From: CAZAAW01 sp964483325
GTDB lineage: Bacteria; Pseudomonadota; Alphaproteobacteria; Rhizobiales; Kaistiaceae
NCBI GenBank assembly: GCA_964483325.1
Contig: CAZAAW010000035.1
Location: 1 to 22,658, forward strand
Direction of reading: 5' to 3'
DNA length: 22,658 nt
Positions 14,731-22,658 of the stretch are shown here, piece by piece (within the stretch, counting starts at the first letter, position 1; each line of letters opens with the position of its first letter). The notes under the pieces are model-generated. The model was not told the origin of the DNA. It did not search any database and saw nothing but the letters and a program-made list of their open reading frames with translations. The translations under genes were made by a program, and so were the position numbers.

Positions 14731-15084
14731 CTAATCCCGCGCCAGCGCCGACACTGCCTCTTCCGTACTGGCGGCGAAAGTGACGTGACGCCCTTTGTTG
14801 CTCTCGCGGATGAAGGCGGCAAGGCTTTCGCTGGTGACGGTGCTCCAGTCGCCGACGATGGCGACCCGCAGATGGTAGTTGACGAATTTCTGCAGCACCT
14901 CGCCGGCAAGGCCGCTCTTCAGGTCGAGGAACTGCGGGTCGAAGGCGGCGGCCGGCAGGATCAGCTTCATGGCGCCGCCCAGCGCCGGATCGAAGGCCAG
15001 CTCCAGCGCGTCGCGCCCGGTGCGGATGGCGGCGCCGCCCGTCACTTCCGCGATGCTGCCGCCGGCGTGGAAGCGGACCTCCAT
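14731..15084 (-). CDS. DUF4180 domain-containing protein
   Basis: A 117-residue soluble protein. The diagnostic block FLDLKSGLAGEVLQKFVNYHLRVAIVGDWSTVTSESLAAFIRESNKGRHVTFAASTEEAVSAL is the DUF4180 signature, and the length is normal for that family. No signal peptide or membrane segment is seen. The start MEVRFHAGG lies 10 bases after the mmsA stop, with GAGG 8 bases upstream, so it is almost certainly co-transcribed with the dehydrogenase and the amidohydrolase gene that follows. DUF4180 has no established biochemical function to my knowledge. Its place inside a catabolic operon suggests an accessory or regulatory role in pyrimidine use, but this is inference. Confidence 0.88.
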   Translation of the reverse strand: MEVRFHAGGSIAEVTGGAAIRTGRDALELAFDPALGGAMKLILPAAAFDPQFLDLKSGLAGEVLQKFVNYHLRVAIVGDWSTVTSESLAAFIRESNKGRHVTFAASTEEAVSALARD

Positions 15085-15094
15085 GCGCCCGGCC

Positions 15095-16591
<1,497 letters not shown>

Positions 16592-16646
16592 GCGCGTCTC
16601 TCGAAAAAAAAGGGCTGGAACGGGTGGCGCGGCGGCCGGCGAGGGG

Positions 16647-17972
<1,326 letters not shown>

Positions 17973-18058
17973 CGCGTATCCCGCTGATTGCCCATCGGTA
18001 AGGCAGGCTGCATTGCGCCGGGGCAGGGTTTGTTCTACGGAAGGAACAGGCGGAAAAA

Positions 18059-18074
18059 TAGACCAATTGGTCAA
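18059..18074. promoter_or_regulatory. RutR-type operator between the aminotransferase and tetR/rutR genes
   Basis: The sequence TAGACCAATTGGTCAA matches the RutR consensus TTGACCANNTGGTCAA at 13 of 14 specified positions; the exception is A at 18060. The core GACCAATTGGTC is a perfect palindrome. It lies 86 bases upstream of the aminotransferase ATG and 97 bases upstream of the chosen rutR start, so one site can repress both directions. In E. coli, uracil and thymine release RutR from this motif. No other copy was seen in the window. Confidence 0.85.
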
Positions 18075-18170
18075 CGGAAACTAGACAAGTTCTACGCGCG
18101 GCGCGAGGGGTCCGGCAGCCCCGCCGCCCGCCCGGGACCGCCCCCGGTGATGCAGTCGCAGGGGGCGCCG

Positions 18171-18848
18171 ATGCGGTCGAACGGTTCACCAGCCAGTCGC
18201 ATCCAGGGTCTCGCCACCGCCCGCGCCGGCCGCACCCGCAAGCGCACCCGCATCCAGGAGGCCAACGAGGCGCGCATCCTCGATGCGGCGCTCAAGGTCT
18301 TCTCCGGCACCGGCTTCCGCGGCGCCACGGTCGACGCCATCGCCACCGCCGCCGGCATGACCAAGCCCAATCTCCTCTATTACTTCCGCCGCAAGGAGGA
18401 CATCTACCTGGCGGTGCTGGAGCGCACGCTGGAGGCGTGGCTGCAGCCGCTGGAGGAACTGTCGGCGGATGGCGACCCGGCCGAGGAGATCACCGCCTAT
18501 GTCGAGCGCAAGCTGGAGCTGGCGCGCGACAATCCACCCGCCTCGCGCCTCTTCGCCATGGAGATCATGCACGGCGCGCCGGTGCTCGGCGGCGTCCTCG
18601 CCGGCCGCCTGAAGCGCCTGGTGGAGGAGAAGGTGGCGGTGCTGCGGCGCTGGATGGAGGCGGGCGCGCTGGCGCCGGTCGACCCGTACCATTTCATCTT
18701 CATGATCTGGGCGACGACGCAGCACTATGCCGACTTCGAAATCCAGATCCGCGCCCTGCTCGGCGACCGCGTCGACACGCCGGAACATTTCGAAACCGCC
18801 CGCCGGACGCTCGACCGCGTCCTGGTGCGCGGCGTCGTGACGGGGTGA
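18171..18848 (+). CDS. rutR: TetR-family regulator, RutR-like
   Basis: A 225-residue repressor. The N-terminal HTH (about 33-80) reads ARILDAALKVFSGTGFRGATVDAIATAAGMTKPNLLYYFRRKEDIYLAVL, and the C-terminal domain has the YcdC/RutR-like pattern RLFAMEIMHGAPVL and DPYHFIFMIWATTQHYADFEIQIRALLG. The start was set at the ATG with an AGGGGG ribosome-binding site 6 bases upstream; an ATG seven codons earlier has none. E. coli RutR is of similar size. It is divergent from the catabolic cluster, with a near-consensus RutR box between, so it most likely represses the pyrimidine genes and itself until uracil or thymine accumulates. The assignment to RutR rests on the C-terminal pattern plus the operator. 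Confidence 0.88.
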   Translation: MRSNGSPASRIQGLATARAGRTRKRTRIQEANEARILDAALKVFSGTGFRGATVDAIATAAGMTKPNLLYYFRRKEDIYLAVLERTLEAWLQPLEELSADGDPAEEITAYVERKLELARDNPPASRLFAMEIMHGAPVLGGVLAGRLKRLVEEKVAVLRRWMEAGALAPVDPYHFIFMIWATTQHYADFEIQIRALLGDRVDTPEHFETARRTLDRVLVRGVVTG

Positions 18849-18879
18849 GGGCGGCGCCTCGTCCTGCCCCCGGGGGGAG

Positions 18880-19038
18880 TTCGCACCACCATCCCCGCCC
18901 CAACGGCGTCATGGCCGGACTTGATCCGGCCATCCACGCGAACACCGACGCCGCAGATGGGAACGCCGTCAACGAAGCGCTTTTTCCTGGACGGCCGGTG
19001 TTCGCGTGGATGCCCGGGTCTCCGCCCGGGCATGACGC
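18880..19038. repeat. Family-A double-hairpin intergenic repeat, copy 3
   Basis: The parts match copy 1: leader TTCGCAC (18880), GCGTCATG (18907-18914), the GGCCGGA/TCCGGCC hairpin, arm CATCCACGCGAACAC (18931-18945), a 52-base centre, arm GTGTTCGCGTGGATG (18998-19012), the GCCCGGG/CCCGGGC hairpin and CATGACGC (19031-19038). It lies between the convergent ends of rutR and the anti-sigma gene. Confidence 0.85.
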
Positions 19039-19069
19039 GGCGGAGGCGTAGGCTTGCGACGGGGCCCCC

Positions 19070-19828
19070 TCACGGCAGCTGGTCGTACACCGCCTGCGTC
19101 AGCGCCCTGAGGCGTTCGCGGTTGTCGGGGCCCGACAGCACGTAGCCGACCTTGCCGTCGAGCCAGTAGAAGGCGCCGGCGGCGCTGCCCTCGGCATAGC
19201 GCAGGCCCGTCGTCGCCGGCCGCGGGGCGCGCGAGATCAGCAGCGAATAGCGCTCGCCGTCGGCGCCCTCGTACATCAGCAGCGCCGCCGGCCGGCCGTC
19301 CTCCGGCACGACGCGACCGCCGAGCAGCTTCAGCCCGTCGCTGGTGAGGTCCGGCGGCTTGACCGGATTGTCGATGCGCTTCGACAGCCAGCTCACCAGA
19401 TGCGCCTCGTCGTCCTGCCACACCTCGACCGGGTGGCGCACCTCGGCCGCGTAGACCTCGTGCGCCGACAGCCCGACCTCGGCCATCTGCCAGGCGAGCG
19501 CCGGGGCCGAGCGGGCCCACAGCATCCAGCCGCCGCCAAGGCCGATGGCGATGCCGGCGACCGCCGCCGCGGCCGGCACGGCGATGCGGCGCAGGAAGCG
19601 GGGCCGGCGCTGCCGCGCCGCCTTCAGGAGCGGCGGCGGCACCGGCTCCTGCAGCACCGGGTCGAGGACGGCGCGCAGCAGGTCGGCCTGGACGCGCCAG
19701 GTCTCGACCATCTGCGCCGCGTCGGGATTGTCGCGCAGCCACGCCGCCACCGCCGCCGCCCGCTCGGCATCGAGACGGCCGTCGGCATGGGCGACAAGCT
19801 CTTCGCGGCTCACCGCTCCGTCCATCAT
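19070..19828 (-). CDS. Transmembrane anti-sigma factor
   Basis: A 252-residue protein with a cytoplasmic anti-sigma domain (about 1-60: REELVAHADGRLDAERAAAVAAWLRDNPDAAQMVETWR), one membrane helix (about 82-105) and a periplasmic C-terminal domain of about 145 residues. The N-terminal layout matches the small anti-sigma domain of predicted transmembrane regulators (COG5662). The zinc-binding HxxxCxxC motif is absent. Its ATG overlaps the sigma gene stop by four bases (ATGA), so the two are translationally coupled and made in matched amounts. It should hold the sigma factor inactive at the membrane until an envelope signal arrives. The signal is unknown. A second ATG directly follows the first and could serve equally. 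Confidence 0.88.
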   Translation of the reverse strand: MMDGAVSREELVAHADGRLDAERAAAVAAWLRDNPDAAQMVETWRVQADLLRAVLDPVLQEPVPPPLLKAARQRRPRFLRRIAVPAAAAVAGIAIGLGGGWMLWARSAPALAWQMAEVGLSAHEVYAAEVRHPVEVWQDDEAHLVSWLSKRIDNPVKPPDLTSDGLKLLGGRVVPEDGRPAALLMYEGADGERYSLLISRAPRPATTGLRYAEGSAAGAFYWLDGKVGYVLSGPDNRERLRALTQAVYDQLP

Positions 19829-20310
19829 TTCGCTCTCCGGATCGGAACCACGGCGGCGCCTTCCAGCCGCTCCGCCAGGGCCGTCCGGGCCCGGGCGATG
19901 CGCGACATCACCGTGCCGACCGGCACGGCGAGGATATCGGCCGCCTCCTGGTAGCTGAAGCCCTCGACGCTGGTCAGCAGCAGCGCCTCGCGCTGTTCGG
20001 CGGGGAGGGCGCCCAGCGCCGCCAGGATGGCGGTGCGGGCCGCAAGGTCGGCGCCGCCGTCCGGCAGGTCGGGCATCTCGGTCATCACCGGCTGCCGCCG
20101 CCCGGCGCGCCAGCCGGCGCGGGCGGTGTTGACGAGAATGGCGAAGACCCAGGGCGTCAGGCTGCCGGCCAGCTGGCGCTCGCGGTCGAGGGCGCGCAGC
20201 AGCGTCTCCTGGACGAGATCGTCGGCCGCCTGGGCGCTGCCGGTCAGGCCGCGCGCCATGCGGCGCAGCGCCGGGATCAGGCGCTCCAGCTCACGGTGGT
20301 CGATCGCCAC
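19825..20310 (-). CDS. ECF RNA polymerase sigma factor
   Basis: A 161-residue sigma-70 factor of the extracytoplasmic-function class. Region 2 (about 8-60) includes SAQAADDLVQETLLRALDR and LTPWVFAILVNTAR. Region 4 (about 95-150) has LPAEQREALLLTSVEGFSYQEAADILAVPVGTVMSRIARARTALAERL. Length is typical. The start is GTG (VAIDHRELE), with a GGGGAG ribosome-binding site 5-6 bases upstream; the much longer upstream frame crosses the COG4315 gene in another phase and is not real. It overlaps the anti-sigma gene. It probably directs its own operon and the secreted-protein gene just upstream on the same strand. Confidence 0.92.
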   Translation of the reverse strand: MAIDHRELERLIPALRRMARGLTGSAQAADDLVQETLLRALDRERQLAGSLTPWVFAILVNTARAGWRAGRRQPVMTEMPDLPDGGADLAARTAILAALGALPAEQREALLLTSVEGFSYQEAADILAVPVGTVMSRIARARTALAERLEGAAVVPIRRAK

Positions 20311-20361
20311 GCTGTCTCCCCGCGGCCTCAGGCCGGTCTGTCGGCAGGCCGATAGCAAGGA

Positions 20362-20392
20362 CGATAGCGGCGCGGGGCACACACCGCTATCG
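20362..20392. terminator. Hairpin between the COG4315 gene and the sigma gene
   Basis: CGATAGCGG (20362-20370) and CCGCTATCG (20384-20392) form a perfect 9-bp stem with a 13-base loop, within the 107-base gap between the two genes. No U tract follows on the minus strand, so it may be an attenuator, processing site or weak terminator rather than a classical one. Confidence 0.4.
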
Positions 20393-20417
20393 CCAGATGG
20401 CGTTGACGGCGCGGTGC

Positions 20418-20804
20418 CTACGGCTTGGCGAGATGCCAGACGCCGCCAACGCCGTCGCCGGTGATGTCGCCGGGCTTGGCGTCCTTGACCCAGAGATAGA
20501 GAGGCTTGCCCTTGTAGGCCCACATCTTCGAGCCGTCGGTGCGGTCCACCAGCGTCCAGTCGCCTTCCGGCGTGGCATCGGCGGCGGCGATCGCCGGCGG
20601 CCAGTTGGTGGCGCACTGGTCGTAGCAGGTGGTCTCGTTGGGCGTCGTGTCCTTGTCGTAGGTGTAGAGCGTCATGCCGTTGGCATCGACGAACACGTCG
20701 CCGGCGGTGGTCGCGGCTGTCTTGAACGGCGCCTCCGCGAACGCGGCGCCGGCCGAGACGGCCAGCATCAGCGCGGCGAGGCCGGCTGCTGTCGTGCGGA
20801 TCAT
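20418..20804 (-). CDS. Secreted COG4315-type protein with Yx(F/W/Y)xxD motifs
   Basis: A 128-residue exported protein. The signal peptide MIRTTAAGLAALMLAVSAGAAFA (1-23) is followed by EAPFK; there is no lipobox cysteine, although related proteins are often annotated as lipoproteins. Two copies of the family motif are visible, LYTYDKD and LYLWVKD, plus the Cys pair in TTCYDQCATNWPP. The function of the family is not established. A GAGGAGG ribosome-binding site precedes the ATG. It lies upstream of the ECF sigma/anti-sigma pair on the same strand, a common association, and may be a target of that sigma factor. The protein is probably periplasmic. Confidence 0.88.
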   Translation of the reverse strand: MIRTTAAGLAALMLAVSAGAAFAEAPFKTAATTAGDVFVDANGMTLYTYDKDTTPNETTCYDQCATNWPPAIAAADATPEGDWTLVDRTDGSKMWAYKGKPLYLWVKDAKPGDITGDGVGGVWHLAKP

Positions 20805-20844
20805 CGGGGTCCTCCTCTCTGGGCGAGGGCGTTGCAGGCTCCCT

Positions 20845-20881
20845 CATGACAGGAGATGCCGCGGCAAGCCGGTTTATTCCC
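20845..20881 (-). promoter_or_regulatory. Candidate ECF-type promoter for the COG4315 gene
   Basis: On the minus strand GGGAATAAAC (complement of 20872-20881) resembles ECF minus-35 elements (GGAAT/GGAAC type). A plausible minus-10 (CATCT) follows about 16-17 bases downstream. The position, 40-77 bases upstream of the start codon, is right. The minus-10 match is weak, so this is tentative. Confidence 0.3.
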
Positions 20882-20954
20882 GCCGCCGTGAAATATTTTG
20901 GTGGACCGGCCGCATCCCTGGCCAAAAGGCGGCCGTAGCGCCGCATTGGCTTGC

Positions 20955-20983
20955 TTGAAGCCTCCCCGGCCCTGTGCGATAGA
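20955..20983 (+). promoter_or_regulatory. Candidate promoter for fabI
   Basis: TTGAAG (20955-20960) and GATAGA (20978-20983) are separated by 17 bases, 43 bases upstream of the fabI ATG. The form is common for housekeeping promoters in GC-rich Alphaproteobacteria, though the minus-10 is a weak match. Confidence 0.38.
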
Positions 20984-21025
20984 GGCGCCGCTTCGCTAGG
21001 GGGCGGAGAAAGGTAAGCGGATACC

Positions 21026-21844
21026 ATGGCAGAACAGGGCGGATTGATGCGCGGCAAGCGCGGGCTCGTGCTTGGCGTCGCCAACAACCGCTCGCTCGGC
21101 TGGGGAATCGCCCGCGCCTGCCGGCAGCACGGTGCCGAGGTCGGCCTGACCTACCAGGGCGACGCCCTCAAGAAGCGCGTCGAGCCGCTGGCGGCGGAGA
21201 TCGGCGCCCATGTCGTCGGCCATTGCGACGTCACCGACGGCGCCACCATCGACGCCGTCTTCGCCGAGGTGAAGCGCCTGTGGGGCGGGCTCGACTTCCT
21301 CGTCCATGCCATCGGCTTTTCCGACAAGAACGAGCTCACCGGCCGCTACATCGACACAACGTCGGAGAATTTCGACCGCACGCTCAACATCTCCTGCTAT
21401 TCGCTGACGGCGCTCGCCCAGCGCGCCGAGCACCTGATGACCGGCGGCGGCTCGATCCTGACGCTGACCTATTACGGCTCCGAGAAGTGGATGCCGCATT
21501 ACAACGTCATGGGCGTCGCCAAGGCGGCGCTGGAGGCGAGCGTGCGCTACCTCGCCGCCGATCTCGGCCCGAAGAACATCCGCGTCAACGCGCTCTCCGC
21601 CGGTCCGGTGAAGACGCTGGCCGCCTCCGGCATCGGCGATTTCCGCTACATCCTGAAGTGGAACGAGCTCAACGCGCCGCTGCGCCGCACCGTCACCATC
21701 GAGGATGTCGGCGACGCCGGGCTCTATCTCCTGTCGGACCTTTCACGCGCCGTCACCGGCGAGCTGCATCATGTCGATGCCGGCTACAATATCGTCGGCA
21801 TGAAGAATCCGGATGCGCCGGACCTGACGCTCAACCACGACTGA
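21026..21844 (+). CDS. fabI: Enoyl-[acyl-carrier-protein] reductase (FabI)
   Basis: A 272-residue short-chain dehydrogenase-type enzyme that reduces the enoyl-ACP double bond with NADH in the last step of each fatty-acid elongation cycle. It has the FabI-type cofactor signature GVANNRSLGWGIA (17-29) and LNISCYSLTALAQRAE. The catalytic Tyr-x6-Lys is YNVMGVAK (Y159, K166), and LSAGPVKTLAASGIGDF forms the substrate loop. Length is standard for FabI (about 260-275). A GGAG-type ribosome-binding region lies upstream. A histidine phosphatase gene follows after 25 bases, so the two are probably co-transcribed. Confidence 0.96.
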   Translation: MAEQGGLMRGKRGLVLGVANNRSLGWGIARACRQHGAEVGLTYQGDALKKRVEPLAAEIGAHVVGHCDVTDGATIDAVFAEVKRLWGGLDFLVHAIGFSDKNELTGRYIDTTSENFDRTLNISCYSLTALAQRAEHLMTGGGSILTLTYYGSEKWMPHYNVMGVAKAALEASVRYLAADLGPKNIRVNALSAGPVKTLAASGIGDFRYILKWNELNAPLRRTVTIEDVGDAGLYLLSDLSRAVTGELHHVDAGYNIVGMKNPDAPDLTLNHD

Positions 21845-21869
21845 AGCCCGCGCCGCGGGCTTATCCCGC

Positions 21870-22457
21870 ATGACGCCCGCGCCGACCCTCATCTTCGTCC
21901 GCCACGGCGAGACCGACTGGAATGTCGAGCAGCGCCTGCAGGGCCAGCAGGACGTGCCGCTCAACGCCCGCGGCCGCGACCAGGCGCGCCGCCACGGCCT
22001 GGCGCTGGCGCAGGCGATGTCGCAGATCGCCGGCTACGACTTCGTGTCGAGCCCGCTCGGCCGCGCCCGCGAGACGATGGAGATCCTGCGCGCCGCCCTG
22101 GGCCTCGATCCCATGGCCTACCGCGTCGATCCGGCGCTGGTGGAGATCACCTTCGGTGCCTGGGAGGGCTTCACCCTGCCGGAGCTGGCGCTGACCGCCG
22201 CCGACGAGGTGGCGCGCCGCATCGCCGACAAATGGGGCTATGTGCCGCCCGGCGGCGAAAGCTACGCCATGCTGTGGCAGCGCATCGCCGCCTGGCAGGA
22301 CCGGGTGCAGCGCGACACCGTGGCGGTGTCGCACGGCGCCGTGCTGCGCATCGTCAGCGGCCGCCTCTACGGCACGCCGGACGCGGAAATCCCGCTGCTG
22401 CCGGCGCCGCAGGACAAGGTGCTGGTGGCCAAGGGCCGCGACGCCCGCTGGGTCTGA
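21870..22457 (+). CDS. Histidine phosphatase superfamily protein (phosphoglycerate mutase-like)
   Basis: A 195-residue cytoplasmic phosphatase or mutase. It has the phosphohistidine motif LIFVRHGETDWN (R11, H12), the second-shell SSPLGRARETMEIL, the acid residue in VEITFGAWEGFT, and the second catalytic histidine in VAVSHGAVLRI. Cobalamin-phosphatase and broad-specificity phosphatases share these motifs, so the substrate is not fixed. It lies 25 bases after fabI. In many Rhizobiales this pair is followed by chorismate synthase; here a repeat and a likely insertion sequence come next instead. Confidence 0.9.
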   Translation: MTPAPTLIFVRHGETDWNVEQRLQGQQDVPLNARGRDQARRHGLALAQAMSQIAGYDFVSSPLGRARETMEILRAALGLDPMAYRVDPALVEITFGAWEGFTLPELALTAADEVARRIADKWGYVPPGGESYAMLWQRIAAWQDRVQRDTVAVSHGAVLRIVSGRLYGTPDAEIPLLPAPQDKVLVAKGRDARWV

Positions 22458-22488
22458 GGCGACGCTGCGCATCACGCCCGGCGTGGGT

Positions 22489-22602
22489 CCCCACCCGTCA
22501 CGCGCCTTCGGCGCGCGCCACCCTCCCCGTGCCGGTGAGGGATGGGTGCGAACCCCCCGGCCAATGCTGCGATTCCGGAAGAAAAGGCGCCCATCCCTCA
22601 CC
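22489..22602. repeat. Family-B nested inverted repeat, truncated copy B6
   Basis: The outer left arm CCCCACCCG (22489-22497), a CGCGCCTTCGGCGCG hairpin, CCACCCTCCCCG and TGAGGGATG are present, then GGCGCCCATCCCTCACC. There the match to the other copies stops abruptly: the right middle and outer arms are missing, replaced by unrelated DNA from about 22603. Confidence 0.8.
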
Positions 22603-22658
22603 CTGTATGGACCGGAGACAAGGTGGACACATGTTCGGGGACATGGTGGACACTTTTT
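22603..22658. mobile_element. Probable terminal region of an insertion sequence (partial)
   Basis: The sequence begins TGTATGGACC right where repeat B6 breaks off. It contains two copies of the motif GRGACAWGGTGGACACWT (22615-22632 and 22638-22655), spaced 23 bases, as is common for transposase-binding sites in IS ends. No transposase is visible before the window ends, so the family (IS3, IS21 or IS481-like) cannot be assigned. Confidence 0.5.

Noticed and set aside
16605..16612. Eight-A run (T8 on the coding strand) between the aminotransferase and mmsA, considered as an intrinsic terminator
   Set aside because: No convincing stem precedes the T tract on the minus strand, and the genes appear to form one operon.

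Overview
The window looks like a chromosomal segment of a GC-rich alphaproteobacterium, probably Hyphomicrobiales. This rests on very high third-position GC, a fused CysNC, a fabI–phosphatase pair, a reductive pyrimidine-degradation cluster with a RutR-type operator, and several families of palindromic intergenic repeats. No rRNA, tRNA or CRISPR was found. Genus is not resolved.

Layout. At 1-40 (-) there is the first 13 codons of a gene with a Zur-like palindrome directly upstream. At 223-348 (+) there is a probable 41-residue membrane protein. From 749 to 4783 (-) lies sulfate activation and its clean-up: cysNC, cysD and cysQ. From 5062 to 6530 a zinc-free MDR reductase and a MarR regulator diverge from an intergenic region holding two matching palindromes. 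From 6827 to 18848 lies the largest unit, for pyrimidine (uracil/thymine) use by the reductive route. On the minus strand, in transcription order, it holds an omega-amino acid:pyruvate aminotransferase, a CoA-acylating (methyl)malonate-semialdehyde dehydrogenase, a DUF4180 protein, an M20 carbamoyl-beta-alanine amidohydrolase, a dihydropyrimidinase/hydantoinase and a four-gene ABC importer. A divergent rutR-like TetR gene faces it across a near-consensus RutR box. The cluster encodes uptake and steps two to five of the pathway, but the first enzyme, dihydropyrimidine dehydrogenase, is not in the window. A DUF559 nuclease-like gene on the opposite strand and a 252-bp tandem repeat split the cluster in the middle.

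From 19070 to 20804 (-) there is an ECF sigma / membrane anti-sigma pair with a small secreted protein of the COG4315 type upstream. From 21026 to 22457 (+) fabI is followed by a histidine phosphatase. The right edge appears to be the end of an insertion sequence that landed inside a palindromic repeat.

Three intergenic repeat families recur. Family A (about 160 bp, three copies) is a double-hairpin element, and every copy lies between convergent gene ends. Family B (six copies, one a half and one truncated) has nested inverted arms and exchangeable hairpin modules. Family C is a pair of long hairpins bracketing the importer ATPase gene. The main points for follow-up are the RutR box, the missing dehydrogenase, DUF4180 inside the catabolic operon, the DUF559/tandem-repeat interruption, the paired MarR operators, and the repeat architecture.
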